Positions 8,648 through 17,738 are shown, counted from the stretch's first letter. The stretch is 64,000 nt of DNA from Colwellia sp. PAMC 21821 (GCF_002077175.1 NZ_CP014943.1:4650001-4714000), one strand, 5' to 3'. The notes: a model not told the origin generated them from the letters alone. Translations and numbers: made by a program.

Positions 8648-9883
8648 TTAGTGATCGTGTGATGCGCCAGATTTTTCAACATCGGCTTTGAGGATGTAAC
8701 TATTCTCTGTGACATATTCAGTGCCTGCGGATATACCGCTTAACACCTCAATTTCATCACCCACTGCGCGGCCTAATTCAAGCATTCTTACTTCATATTC
8801 ATTGCCAACCTTGGCATAAACCACGGTAAAATCGCGAAAGCTCTGCAAGGCATTACGCTTTACTGCCATTGCTACGTTATATGTGTCAATTTCAATTTTT
8901 GCGGTGGTGAAAGCGCCTTCAGATAGTAATGAGTCACTGTTGTTCACTAAAACACGAAACAGCTTTGCCTGATCTGCTCTAACTTTTAATACCCGGCTAT
9001 CTATTTCTCCTATTAGCTTCCCTTTAACACCATTAACGCTCAATGTTACTTTTGCGCCGATGTTTACTTTAGCTAAATCCATTGGGAACACGGCTAGCTC
9101 TGCCACTAAAACCTTGTCATTGGTTATCGAAAGTAATATTCGATCATTGGATTGTTCACCAGAGGTAACATTAACAGCACTGACAATGCCACTTTTAGCC
9201 GCTAGTACCTGATAAGACTGCAAACTTTCATTACTTTCTACGGTGAGCAATAATTGCCCCTGCTTAATGGCGTCACCTAGTTTGACGTGTACTTTTTTAA
9301 CTAAACCATCAAAACGTGCATAAACATTACTGGTAGCGTCAGCTGGTAACTTAAGGTTGCCAAACACTTCAATGGTTTCGTGAAATGTTGCTGGGCCAAC
9401 ATTCTGAGTTGTAATCTCCATTGCTTGCGCAATATCTGCTTCGATACGCGTTCGACCTTCAAAATTGTCATATTCCCAAAGGTACGTTTCCCCTTGATAT
9501 TTAGCGGTTAGCGCAACAGTAAATGAATGTGGTTCGTAAATAACCGTATCTCCACGAAGATACTGACCTTCTTGAAAAAAGTTTATGTCATCAATCCCGT
9601 CACCTAATCTGATCAGTTTTACATTCACTGCTACTTTCGCTGGATCAATCGCTTTATTACCCGTTGTTGCCCAAACGCGAAACTCGGGTGGAACACCGGT
9701 TTCAAAAATAGCGAGTTCAATAGCAAAATCATTTTTTCGAAGCATTCGACCAAGATTGGGACCGTTTTCTGGTTCGGCTTCTTCAACCTTTTGCTCTGAA
9801 ACGGCAAAGCTGGAAAAACTTGCACTTAAGCTTACAAAGCACAGAGTACTTATTAGCGTTAATATTTTAAATGTTGGTTTCAT
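8648..9883 (-). CDS. czcB: Periplasmic adaptor subunit of the metal RND pump (CzcB-like)
   Basis: 411 residues. A signal peptide (residues 1-27, Ala-rich end) precedes an N-terminal extra domain (about residues 40-130, with NDFAIELAIFETGVPPEFRVW) characteristic of CzcB-type adaptors. A lipoyl/hairpin region follows (VYARFDGLVKKVHVKLGDAI, about residues 187-206), then beta-barrel and membrane-proximal domains. The C-terminus ends GASHDH, a possible metal ligand cluster. It bridges CzcA to the outer-membrane CzcC. The czcC stop and the czcB start are 2 bp apart. No full coiled-coil hairpin is obvious, as is common in shorter adaptors. Confidence 0.88.
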   Translation of the reverse strand: MKPTFKILTLISTLCFVSLSASFSSFAVSEQKVEEAEPENGPNLGRMLRKNDFAIELAIFETGVPPEFRVWATTGNKAIDPAKVAVNVKLIRLGDGIDDINFFQEGQYLRGDTVIYEPHSFTVALTAKYQGETYLWEYDNFEGRTRIEADIAQAMEITTQNVGPATFHETIEVFGNLKLPADATSNVYARFDGLVKKVHVKLGDAIKQGQLLLTVESNESLQSYQVLAAKSGIVSAVNVTSGEQSNDRILLSITNDKVLVAELAVFPMDLAKVNIGAKVTLSVNGVKGKLIGEIDSRVLKVRADQAKLFRVLVNNSDSLLSEGAFTTAKIEIDTYNVAMAVKRNALQSFRDFTVVYAKVGNEYEVRMLELGRAVGDEIEVLSGISAGTEYVTENSYILKADVEKSGASHDH

Positions 9884-9885
9884 GA

Positions 9886-11322
9886 TTATTTCTCGTTACT
9901 TTTTTTGTTAAAATCTGCATTGAAATGAGCATTATTGATTTGGTTATTGGTTTGGTTATTGGTTTGCTTATCGGTTTGATGAATAGCAACTAAGGACGCA
10001 CCTGTTAAGCGCTCTATTTCAATATTATTTAAATGTGCACTTTGATAGGCGTCTATTAAATCTGATTGAGTATTTAATAACTCTTGCTGAGTATTCATCC
10101 ATTCGGTATAGCTATACATACCAACTTTGTAGGCTTTCTCTGCTTCGATAAAGGCTTGTTCTAATACTGGGATTAGGTTTTCAGTTACCGCATGAATAAC
10201 ATGCTGACTATGTTTCATTTGCTCTATCAGCACATATAACTGTGTATTTAGCCTATGCACCAAAGCAAGTGACTCTGCCGCTAATTCACTTTGCGTAGCA
10301 CGTAAGGCATTTATTTTCCCCTGATTCTGGCTTCTGTCACCAAAAGGTATTGAAACACCAGCAACTAGACCAAAATCATCGGTTGTTTCGTAACGACGAA
10401 AGCCCGTTGAAAATTTCCATAGCGGTTTAGTTTCGATCCGGGCTAGTTCAATTTCTGACTGGGCAATCCGTTGTTTTGTAGCAAATAGGCTTATAGCAGG
10501 TAATTTTTTAATCTGCGTAAATAAAGCGTCAACATCAGCGCTATTGTTTAAAGCTATGTTTGGTAGAGATAATAATGAGCCTATAATCTTTGTTTCTTTA
10601 TATTGCTCGGCTTGCCCCTGTCCTTGCCATTGAGCTAATAACTGATATTTACTGGCATCAACTTCATGATTTAAGTCTTCAACAACTAATGCTCTTTTAG
10701 CAACTTCAGCTTTTGATTTTAGTTTATCCACTAACGAAGACTTTCCTGCTTTCACTCGTTGCGTAACAGCTTCAAATGAGCTATTCGCTTGATGTAAGCT
10801 CAATTTAGCTAACTTAAGTCGCTCTTCATTAACCAATACTTGGATAAAATACCTTGCTGTTTGCGCGGCTAAATCTAGCGCTTTAATTTCCCGTTCTAAT
10901 GCAACCGTTGCACCTTGAACTTTAGCGTTCTGCACTCTACTTTTCGCTAGCGAGTTATCTAAAACCCAAGAGATAGAAAGTGTCGATTGCGCACTTTTAA
11001 AACCGCCATGATCACCCGTCCCCATAGCATCCTCAATCGTGAGTCCTATTTCAGGCCTTGACTGAATACCTGCTTGTTGTACATAGCCTTGATATATATC
11101 AGCTTGATTAGCGAACACCTTCAATTCTGGGTGCATGTTCATTGTTTGAGATATTGCTGTCGACAAATCAATTGATTTCAGTGTGTTCACTTCTGAATAT
11201 GCATAACCTGAAAGCGCTAAAGTAAACATGAATACAGTAGACTTATACTTAAAATAGCGCCTTGATAAAAACCGATTGACGATCGGTTTTTTGTGTGTGA
11301 ATGGTACAGTAAATCGTTTCAT
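9886..11322 (-). CDS. czcC: TolC-family outer-membrane factor of the metal pump (CzcC-like)
   Basis: 478 residues with two OEP repeats rich in long alpha-helices, the usual TolC plan; it forms the outer-membrane exit duct. ATG at 11322 has AAGG upstream. The N-region before the hydrophobic core (TVFMFTLALSGYAYS, about residues 29-43) is unusually long and basic, and codons 11-19 coincide with an operator-like inverted repeat. An internal ATG at 11229 would leave too short a signal peptide. The C-terminal 30 residues are low-complexity (QTNNQTNNQINN), from a short DNA repeat near 9940-9975. The gene follows the M56 gene by 34 bp. Confidence 0.87.
   Translation of the reverse strand: MKRFTVPFTHKKPIVNRFLSRRYFKYKSTVFMFTLALSGYAYSEVNTLKSIDLSTAISQTMNMHPELKVFANQADIYQGYVQQAGIQSRPEIGLTIEDAMGTGDHGGFKSAQSTLSISWVLDNSLAKSRVQNAKVQGATVALEREIKALDLAAQTARYFIQVLVNEERLKLAKLSLHQANSSFEAVTQRVKAGKSSLVDKLKSKAEVAKRALVVEDLNHEVDASKYQLLAQWQGQGQAEQYKETKIIGSLLSLPNIALNNSADVDALFTQIKKLPAISLFATKQRIAQSEIELARIETKPLWKFSTGFRRYETTDDFGLVAGVSIPFGDRSQNQGKINALRATQSELAAESLALVHRLNTQLYVLIEQMKHSQHVIHAVTENLIPVLEQAFIEAEKAYKVGMYSYTEWMNTQQELLNTQSDLIDAYQSAHLNNIEIERLTGASLVAIHQTDKQTNNQTNNQINNAHFNADFNKKSNEK
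11267..11291. promoter_or_regulatory. Putative BlaI operator 2, inside the 5' end of czcC
   Basis: Perfect inverted repeat with 9-bp arms AAAAACCGA and TCGGTTTTT separated by 7 bases (TTGACGA). The arms and spacing are identical to the repeat before blaI. It overlaps codons 11-19 of czcC, so it could act as a roadblock or regulate an internal promoter. That BlaI binds it is inferred from position and sequence identity. Confidence 0.7.
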
Positions 11323-11356
11323 TTTTATTACCTTGGTGGTCTTCTAACTGATGATT

Positions 11357-12325
11357 TTAATGATTGAATAGCGTTTCAATAACATGATGGAGGCTATCTA
11401 CAGATGTTGTGGACATAATAGATAAAATTATTATGGCCAGTAAAACCACTTTCATTGGAAAGGGTTTGAACTGATTATCGCTGAGTAAGTGAAGTACTCG
11501 CTGTTCAATTGATTGCCTACAGAAATGCACTAACAATTCACTTTTGTATTGTTCATGAATAGAGTATTGAGCCGCTAACTTAGTAAATCTGACTAAGGTA
11601 CTCGCAACATCGTTAGCTTGTTGCTGGCTTTTGACAAAAAATGAGTCGGCAGCTTGCTCAATAGCTATTGCCATCATAGATTTCAATATTTTATTAACGG
11701 TTGGCGTAAAGTAAGCAGTGAAAAATGAAAATATCCATTTTTTTATTGGGTCTGCATAGTGTATATGTGCAAGTTCATGCTGAATGATTATTTCAATGTC
11801 ATCTGAATCTAATTGCTCTATTAAACCTTTAGATATAAAGCATGATGGTTTGAATAAGCCTCCCGTGAACGCTGTCGGAATCGATGAGTCTATTATAAAA
11901 ACATCTTCACTCTTCTTCGTTGCTAAAGCTCGCAGCAAGCTTATTTGATGATGATTTTTGTAAGCGACTATTATTTTTCTAACCGCAATATAAAGACTAA
12001 AGCTAATAAAAATAATCAGGCTGATACTGTGCCAGCTTAAAAAATAAAATATATTAGGGTGATGCCAATGAGCTAATTCTGTTAACCAGACAAAAACAGC
12101 CCCTGATTGGAAAAAAGGACTAAAAAATAGCGTAACAGTTAGGGCAATAATCCAAGGTGAAAGCACACATAACCAAAGTAACGATTTGCGTGTAGAAACG
12201 GTATAACTCTGAATTTTATTTTTTATTGACCAAAAAAATATCGACACAAAAACATTGGCCACAATAAAAGCAAGCACAGTAATCGTAAGTAGATTAAATG
12301 CTAACGCCCATTGGCCATAAATCAT
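11357..12325 (-). CDS. M56-family membrane metallopeptidase (BlaR1/MecR1-like, no sensor domain)
   Basis: 322 residues with membrane helices at about 5-30, 48-70, 95-118 and near the C-terminus (VVLLAIIILSIMSTT). A gluzincin motif HELAH lies near residue 188 (IIQHELAHIHYADP). This is the zinc protease module of BlaR1/MecR1, which triggers loss of the BlaI repressor. Classical BlaR1 carries a C-terminal penicillin-binding sensor of about 250 residues; this protein ends without it, so beta-lactam sensing is not expected. Its start overlaps the blaI stop by 4 bp and a metal-efflux operon follows, so a metal- or envelope-derived signal is inferred. Confidence 0.85.
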   Translation of the reverse strand: MIYGQWALAFNLLTITVLAFIVANVFVSIFFWSIKNKIQSYTVSTRKSLLWLCVLSPWIIALTVTLFFSPFFQSGAVFVWLTELAHWHHPNIFYFLSWHSISLIIFISFSLYIAVRKIIVAYKNHHQISLLRALATKKSEDVFIIDSSIPTAFTGGLFKPSCFISKGLIEQLDSDDIEIIIQHELAHIHYADPIKKWIFSFFTAYFTPTVNKILKSMMAIAIEQAADSFFVKSQQQANDVASTLVRFTKLAAQYSIHEQYKSELLVHFCRQSIEQRVLHLLSDNQFKPFPMKVVLLAIIILSIMSTTSVDSLHHVIETLFNH

Positions 12326-12711
12326 TTCTCAGCCTTTGCTTGTAATTTTTTACGCTGTTGCTCAATCATAGCTTCTAACTTATCCAGCTGCTGCTCATCG
12401 AGATCAGACGAAATTGAGGAAAAAGCAGCAACAACACTATTTTCATCTTTAGTTACAAAATCATGAGTGACATTTTTGATCAGTCGACCTATTAACTCTT
12501 GGCGTGCAACCTTAGGGAAGTATTGATAAGCGTGGCCGCTCTTTTCTCTACTTAACAGGTCTTTTTTAAATAAGCGATCTAGCGTACTTTGAATAGTATT
12601 AAGTGACCCGCCTCGATTTTTTTCAAAATAGCTGAATACCTGTTTTGCATCGGCAGGCTGATTTTTCCATAGATATTCTAAAACTTGTTTTTCTAATTCA
12701 CCAAGTAACAT
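12322..12711 (-). CDS. BlaI/MecI/CopY-family transcriptional repressor
   Basis: 129 residues from the ATG at 12711, which has GGTGA 8 bases upstream and gives the usual family N-terminus (MLLGELEKQVLEYLWKNQPA). An upstream in-frame ATG at 12750 would add 13 unusual residues. The winged helix covers about residues 4-70, with the recognition-helix region GGSLNTIQSTLDRLFKKDLL; the C-terminal helices dimerise. No CopY-type Cys metal hook (CxCx4CxC) is present. It heads the metal-efflux operon, overlaps the M56 protease gene by 4 bp, and has an inverted repeat 43 bp before its start, suggesting autorepression relieved by protease cleavage. Confidence 0.88.
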   Translation of the reverse strand: MLLGELEKQVLEYLWKNQPADAKQVFSYFEKNRGGSLNTIQSTLDRLFKKDLLSREKSGHAYQYFPKVARQELIGRLIKNVTHDFVTKDENSVVAAFSSISSDLDEQQLDKLEAMIEQQRKKLQAKAEK

Positions 12712-12753
12712 AAATTTAATCACCTTTTTAAAGTACGGTGATAATGCCACAGC

Positions 12754-12778
12754 AAAAACCGACTATCAATCGGTTTTT
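12754..12778. promoter_or_regulatory. Putative BlaI operator 1, upstream of blaI
   Basis: Perfect inverted repeat: arms AAAAACCGA and TCGGTTTTT with a 7-base spacer (CTATCAA), 43 bp before the blaI start. The same arms and spacing recur at 11267-11291. The position fits an autoregulatory operator for the repressor. It differs from the TACA/TGTA core of Firmicute BlaI and CopY boxes, so the assignment rests on context. Confidence 0.72.
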
Positions 12779-13018
12779 AATAAATAAAAATTTGATTATT
12801 AACTTTATGCCGCTTTTTTGCCTTAAGAGCCATAGGGAACTGCACCTATTTTATCATTAATTTATGCTTATGAATGTCCGCCTGATCGCATAGCTTTTAG
12901 CAGTCGACCACTCAAAACCTGATTAAACATCACCATGACTGGCTCCTGCCCTACCAAAGCGGTCGGTTATGTAATTACATTGGCATCACAACAATGCGTT
13001 ACGAGCCGCCTTTCATGG

Positions 13019-13234
13019 TTAACTATTACAGCAGTCCTGTCCTTCCTGAATTGGTGGGCATTGAACAGTTCCATAAGAGCAGTAAACGCAGCAATCACCT
13101 TTTAAAGGTTTTAATAATACTTTGCATGACTCACATTCATAGAACCATTGACAGGCGTTGGTTGGCATTTCTTCTGTTTTACTATGTCCACACTCAGGAC
13201 AGGTTATTGTTGAGTTCAATTCTACACTTTGCAT
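13019..13234 (-). CDS. Small cysteine-rich (GDCCxxCSYG) zinc-ribbon-like protein
   Basis: 71 residues with ten cysteines. CPECGH (residues 12-17) and CESC (34-37) form a zinc-ribbon-like pair. GDCCVYCSYG (46-55) is followed by CPPIQ and a final CC. The GDCCV-CSYG-CPPIQ motif marks a small uncharacterised family often seen near metal or mercury resistance genes, which I recall but cannot verify here. No signal peptide, so cytoplasmic. It precedes the blaI promoter region by about 240 bp on the same strand. A metal-binding or chaperone role is inferred. Confidence 0.72.
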   Translation of the reverse strand: MQSVELNSTITCPECGHSKTEEMPTNACQWFYECESCKVLLKPLKGDCCVYCSYGTVQCPPIQEGQDCCNS

Positions 13235-13687
13235 GTTCGCTCCTTTGCAGGTTTTACAATATCTAATAATATAATACTGACGATATGTTCATTAAACTAT
13301 ACCAAAGCTTTACAACTAAGGGCTGCCATCGAAATCCGACCCGTGCCAACTTTATCGATTAATTTGTTTATCAGCTAGTGTCATTCCTAAGTTATTTTTA
13401 GTCATGTTAAACTCCTTATATAAATGTGGAGTTAACAATTACTTTAATAACAGCGCTTTGAAGTATTCCTCCTTTATTAAATATGTGAAATAATCAATCG
13501 CTTCTATATGTAGGCTTACCATTGCGGTTTCCCCCATATTTACCGAGTCATAAATCGCAGTAAGTTTGCGACGGGATCAATATTTTTCAAGTTGAAGATA
13601 TGCTCTTAAAAGTGTCATCAACACCGATGTGACACACGTTTAATAGAAAGTCTTTGTGAATTTAAAGATAAAGTGGATGAGTAGATT
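13235..13687. other. Intergenic stretch before gloA
   Basis: About 450 bp without a convincing gene. A 17-codon minus-strand frame with a good ribosome site (13352-13405) is too short to call. Just before gloA, GTGTCA (13612) and TGACAC (13630) form a spaced inverted repeat that could be an operator for gloA. Confidence 0.4.
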
Positions 13688-14107
13688 ATGAAATTTTTAC
13701 ACACGATGGTTCGTATTAAAGACCTAGATAAATCATTAGATTTCTATGTAAAGCATTTAGGCTTAATAGAAACTCGACGAGTTGATGTACCTAAAGGGGA
13801 GTTTAGCTTAATTTTCTTAGCGACAGAGCCAGGCGCCCCTGAAATAGAGCTTACTCATAATTGGGACTCAAAAGAAGAATACACGGTTGGCAGAAATTTC
13901 GGTCATTTAGCCTTTGAAGTTGATGATATTTATGCCCTGTGTGAAAAGCTAATGGCCGCCGGTATCACCATTAATAGACCACCACGATGTGGCCATATGG
14001 CATTTGTTAAATCGCCTGATAATGTGTCAATTGAATTGCTACAAAAAGGTGAACACCTAGCGCCGAAAGAACCATGGTTAAGCATGGAAAACTCAGGTAG
14101 CTGGTAA
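13688..14107 (+). CDS. gloA: Glyoxalase I (lactoylglutathione lyase)
   Basis: 139 residues, the usual short bacterial form. It converts the hemithioacetal of methylglyoxal and glutathione into S-lactoylglutathione in the cytoplasm. The four metal ligands of the two beta-alpha-beta modules are visible: His5 (FLHTMVRI), a Glu in EIELTHNW, His in FGHLAFEV, and Glu in VSIELLQKG. The N-terminal [20 protein letters not shown] is diagnostic. It stands alone, between the metal island and the glutarate cluster, and ends before a strong hairpin terminator. A nickel-type enzyme is expected from the length. Confidence 0.9.
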   Translation: MKFLHTMVRIKDLDKSLDFYVKHLGLIETRRVDVPKGEFSLIFLATEPGAPEIELTHNWDSKEEYTVGRNFGHLAFEVDDIYALCEKLMAAGITINRPPRCGHMAFVKSPDNVSIELLQKGEHLAPKEPWLSMENSGSW

Positions 14108-14188
14108 TTTTTCTATCAACATACTTCTAGCAACTTTCAGGCTAATGATTACGTTAGAACAGTATGAGTTTAGGCTTTATAAATAACT

Positions 14189-14218
14189 AAAAACCAAAGT
14201 TATCATACTTTGGTTTTT
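14189..14218. terminator. Bidirectional hairpin terminator
   Basis: A 12-bp perfect stem (AAAAACCAAAGT / ACTTTGGTTTTT) with a 6-base loop, flanked by A and T runs on both sides. It lies about 80 bp after gloA and about 90 bp after the convergent LysR gene. Confidence 0.8.
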
Positions 14219-14309
14219 AGTAAGCCCCATCCCCTACAATGCTCATATATTGCGATAAAGAATGCGATATAAAATGCGATATAAAATGCGTTTTATATCA
14301 AGATTACGT

Positions 14310-15191
14310 TTACGCTACCGGATCAAGCGTTGAGCTTAAATAACGTATAAAGGCTTTACTGGCGTTAGAAAGAGAGTGATTTTTTTTCCATGCTAAGCTT
14401 AATTTAAATTCTATTTTTGGCTCAAAAGCTATCGATGTCATTTGCTGATCATTTTGTAAAATACGTGATAAACAAGTGGTAATACCGACTTCATTGCGCA
14501 CTAATGACTTTTGCAGCTCAATAAGATTTGTTTCCATACGTATGTCTAAGTCTACATGATGTTTTTTTGAATATTGGCTAACCACTTCACGTAAAAAATA
14601 CCCTTCATGGAATAACACAAGTGGCTGCTGACAAAATTGTGCAAGTGAGATAGTTTGCTCTGTAGCAAGCTCGTGTGAACTTGCCATACCGGCCACTATT
14701 TCCTCATTAATAAGTTCAGTGTAACGTAGCTGTGGGTTCTCTAAGTCTCCACGTATTAAGGCTAAGTCAAGCTCACCATTGAGCAACATTTTTTCAAGCG
14801 CAGCAGTACCTTGGTCGACTAGTTGTATTTTTATTTTTGGATACTTTTGCTTAAACTCTGTTAATACTTTTGGAAAGTAATAAGAGCCCATCATAGCGGA
14901 AACACCAAAACGAATGGCGCCTTGCCCTAAATTTTTTAAGTCTTCTAGCTCTAATTCCACTTGTTTTACTTGGCTTAATAGTTGAATTGCCCGTTTATTC
15001 AATACTTCGCCTTCGGCAGTTAATAACGCATTTTTTTCTGCACGGTTGATAAGTTTTAAGCCAACTTCTTGTTCGAGCTTTTGAATGGCAATAGTCAAGG
15101 CCGGTTGAGCAATACCAATTTTGAGTGCTGCTCTTGTAAAGTTACCTACTGCGGCCAATTGACAAAAATACTCTAGACGTTTTAAATTCAT
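14310..15191 (-). CDS. LysR-family regulator of the glutarate cluster (GcdR-like)
   Basis: 293 residues. The N-terminal winged helix-turn-helix (MNLKRLEYFCQLAAVGNFTRAALKIGIAQPALTIAIQKLE) is standard LysR, followed by a linker helix and a periplasmic-binding-protein-like effector domain (about residues 90-290). It is transcribed divergently from gcdH with about 130 bp between the starts, the usual LysR arrangement. Pseudomonads have gcdR beside gcdH and gcdG with glutarate as inducer; the same role here is inferred from position. The AT-rich intergenic region (15192-15285) should contain its operator. Confidence 0.83.
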   Translation of the reverse strand: MNLKRLEYFCQLAAVGNFTRAALKIGIAQPALTIAIQKLEQEVGLKLINRAEKNALLTAEGEVLNKRAIQLLSQVKQVELELEDLKNLGQGAIRFGVSAMMGSYYFPKVLTEFKQKYPKIKIQLVDQGTAALEKMLLNGELDLALIRGDLENPQLRYTELINEEIVAGMASSHELATEQTISLAQFCQQPLVLFHEGYFLREVVSQYSKKHHVDLDIRMETNLIELQKSLVRNEVGITTCLSRILQNDQQMTSIAFEPKIEFKLSLAWKKNHSLSNASKAFIRYLSSTLDPVA

Positions 15192-15321
15192 ATTATTGCA
15201 AGCTATAAGTAAAAGTTATGAAAAATATAATAACTATATATTATATTTATTTTATGTTTAGAGATAGAGTACAGTCATAAAATAAATGCTTACTGCACAA
15301 CTATATAAAAAGAGTAATTCT

Positions 15322-16503
15322 ATGAACCATAAATTAACCCCATTTAATTGGCAAGACCCGATGTTTCTTGATAGTCAACTTACCGAAGAAGAACGAATGA
15401 TCCGTGACTCTGCTCATGATTATTGCCAAGCAAAGTTGCTGCCACGTGTGCTTGAAGCCAACAGACATGAACATTTTGATCGTGAAATTATGCGTGAATT
15501 AGGTCAATTAGGTTTATTGGGTGCTACTTTGCCTGCTAAATATGGCGGCAGTGAAGTCAATTATGTCAGTTATGGTTTAATTGCGCGTGAAGTAGAACGT
15601 GTAGACAGTGGTTACCGCAGCGCAATGAGTGTGCAATCTTCACTGGTAATGCACCCAATATATGCTTACGGCACTGAAGAACAACGCATGAAGTATTTGC
15701 CTAAGCTTGCTTCGGGTGAATGGGTCGGTTGTTTTGGTTTGACTGAGCCTAACTCAGGTAGCGATCCTGCCTCAATGACCACACATGCCAAGAAAGTTGA
15801 CGGTGGTTATCGTTTAACCGGCAATAAAATGTGGATCACAAATTCTCCTATTGCCGATGTTTTTGTGGTGTGGGCAAAGCTCGATCGTAAAATTCGTGGC
15901 TTCGTGTTGGAAAAAGGTATGGCAGGTTTATCTGCCCCCAAAATTGAAGGTAAATTTTCATTACGTGCCTCAATAACGGGCGAAATTGTGATGGATAACG
16001 TTTTTGTACCTGCTGAAAATATGTTCCCAGAAATTACCGGCTTAGCAGGACCTTTTGGTTGTTTAAATAAAGCACGCTACGGTATTGCTTGGGGCTCATT
16101 AGGCGCGGCAGAGTTTTGCTTTAACTCGGCAAGAAACTACACCTTAGACCGTCAGCAATTCGGACGTCCTTTGGCTTCAAATCAGCTGATTCAAAAGAAA
16201 CTGGCTGATATGCAAACTGAGATATCTCTTGGTTTACAGGGGTGTTTGCAAATGGGTCGCTTAATGGATGCCGATCAATGTCCGGTTGAATTAATTTCCT
16301 TATTAAAGCGTAATAATTGTGGCAAGTCTCTTGATATTGCTCGTGTTGCGCGTGATATGCATGGTGGTAATGGTATTAGTGATGAATTTGGCGTAATTCG
16401 CCATATGATGAATCTTGAAGCGGTTAATACCTATGAAGGTACACACGATGTGCACGCGCTAATATTGGGTCGTGCCATTACAGGTTATCAGGCTTTTTGC
16501 TAA
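15322..16503 (+). CDS. gcdH: Glutaryl-CoA dehydrogenase
   Basis: 393 residues from the ATG at 15322, which has AAAGAG 7 bases upstream; an earlier in-frame ATG at 15286 lacks a ribosome site. An FAD acyl-CoA dehydrogenase that oxidises and decarboxylates glutaryl-CoA to crotonyl-CoA and passes electrons to ETF. Motifs: [17 protein letters not shown] (FAD contact), [16 protein letters not shown], and [21 protein letters not shown], whose Glu is the catalytic base. The start [21 protein letters not shown] is typical of GcdH rather than of straight-chain enzymes. The stop overlaps the next start by 1 bp, so the two genes form an operon. Confidence 0.92.
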   Translation: MNHKLTPFNWQDPMFLDSQLTEEERMIRDSAHDYCQAKLLPRVLEANRHEHFDREIMRELGQLGLLGATLPAKYGGSEVNYVSYGLIAREVERVDSGYRSAMSVQSSLVMHPIYAYGTEEQRMKYLPKLASGEWVGCFGLTEPNSGSDPASMTTHAKKVDGGYRLTGNKMWITNSPIADVFVVWAKLDRKIRGFVLEKGMAGLSAPKIEGKFSLRASITGEIVMDNVFVPAENMFPEITGLAGPFGCLNKARYGIAWGSLGAAEFCFNSARNYTLDRQQFGRPLASNQLIQKKLADMQTEISLGLQGCLQMGRLMDADQCPVELISLLKRNNCGKSLDIARVARDMHGGNGISDEFGVIRHMMNLEAVNTYEGTHDVHALILGRAITGYQAFC

Positions 16504-17717
16504 TGACTAGCGCATTAGGGAACATAAAAGTTGTCGATTTAAGCCGCATTTTAGCGGGGCCTTGGGCTTCGCAAATGTTAGCTGACATGGGCGCAGAAGT
16601 GATAAAAGTGGAGCGTCCTAAAAAAGGTGATGACACGCGTTTTTGGGGTCCTCCTTTTATCAAAGAAGCGAATGAAGAACAGCCGCCTCAGGCCGCATAT
16701 TTTCACTGTGTAAATCGTAATAAACAGTCTATTGCGATAGATATTACTCAGCAGCAAGGTCAACAAGTGATTAAAGATTTAATTGCTCAGGCGGATGTGC
16801 TCATTGAAAATTATAAAGTCGGTGGACTAAGCAAATATGGCCTAGATTATGATAGCGTAAAAGTGATTAATCCCCGCTTAGTATATTGCTCTATTACTGG
16901 CTTTGGACAAAGTGGCCCCAGCGCGCATAAAGCCGGTTACGATGCCATGATACAAGGCGAAGGTGGCTTGATGAGTTTAACGGGTGAGCCCGATGGAATG
17001 CCGATGAAAGTCGGTGTTGCGCTGGTTGATGTTATGACAGGCTTGTACAGTTGTAATGCTATTTTGGCTGCACTCATGGCACGTCATCAAACAAATGCAG
17101 GTCAACATATCGATATTGCCCTGTTAGATGTGCAAGTAGCTACCTTAGCTAACCAAGGGATGAACTATTTAACAACAGGTAAAAATCCACAAAGACTGGG
17201 TAACGGACACCCGAACATTGTGCCTTATCAAACTTTTGCGACGCAAGATGGCAGCATTATTCTAGCCATTGGCAATGACAGTCAATTTGTTAAATTTTGT
17301 CAGGTTGCTCATTGTGCGGAACTTGCTGAAAACGCATTATTTGCCACAAATGCTCAACGCGTTATTAACCGAGATAAACTCATTCCAATTATCGCGAGTA
17401 AACTTGCTTCATATACAACGCTTTGGTGGATTGAACAACTTGAGTCAGTCGCAGTACCTTGTGGCCCAGTTAATACCTTAGAGCAGGTTTTTGACCACCC
17501 GCAAATTAAGCACCGCGAAATGGTTAGGCAAGTGAGCAATCAACAAGGTGAGCTTATTAACACCATAGCATCACCTATAAACCTCTCGGCGACACCATTA
17601 CAATACAACAGTGCTTCACCTGATTTGGGGCAACACAGTCATCAAGTGTTATCTTCCCTACTTAACTACAGTGAAGATACTATTAGTAAACTCTTTGCCA
17701 ACGCCACGGTCAGTTAA
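16503..17717 (+). CDS. CaiB/BaiF family CoA-transferase (probable succinyl-CoA:glutarate CoA-transferase)
   Basis: 404 residues from the ATG at 16503. A class III CoA-transferase: LGNIKVVDLSRILAGPWASQMLADMGAEVIKVERP at the N-terminus, and GYDAMIQGEGGLMSLTGEPDG, which carries the Asp that forms the acyl-anhydride intermediate. The 1-bp overlap with gcdH points to activation of glutarate using succinyl-CoA, like human SUGCT and bacterial GcdG. Together the two genes convert glutarate, an end product of lysine catabolism, to crotonyl-CoA. Substrate is inferred from operon context; the family alone also allows formyl- or carnitine-CoA transfer. Confidence 0.85.
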   Translation: MTSALGNIKVVDLSRILAGPWASQMLADMGAEVIKVERPKKGDDTRFWGPPFIKEANEEQPPQAAYFHCVNRNKQSIAIDITQQQGQQVIKDLIAQADVLIENYKVGGLSKYGLDYDSVKVINPRLVYCSITGFGQSGPSAHKAGYDAMIQGEGGLMSLTGEPDGMPMKVGVALVDVMTGLYSCNAILAALMARHQTNAGQHIDIALLDVQVATLANQGMNYLTTGKNPQRLGNGHPNIVPYQTFATQDGSIILAIGNDSQFVKFCQVAHCAELAENALFATNAQRVINRDKLIPIIASKLASYTTLWWIEQLESVAVPCGPVNTLEQVFDHPQIKHREMVRQVSNQQGELINTIASPINLSATPLQYNSASPDLGQHSHQVLSSLLNYSEDTISKLFANATVS

Positions 17718-17738
17718 TAAAACAAATTTTGAAGTAAA

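Noticed and set aside
11357..12711. Beta-lactam resistance sensor (BlaR1/BlaI)
   Set aside because: The M56 protein has no penicillin-binding domain and no beta-lactamase gene is present; the downstream genes are metal efflux.
13352..13405. 17-codon minus-strand frame with a good GGAG site and an adjacent inverted repeat
   Set aside because: Too short, no similarity to a known leader peptide and no regulated gene directly downstream; perhaps a gene remnant.
14250..14300. Repeated GCGATATAAA words near the LysR gene end
   Set aside because: Short, imperfect and AT-rich; likely slippage, not a recognised element.
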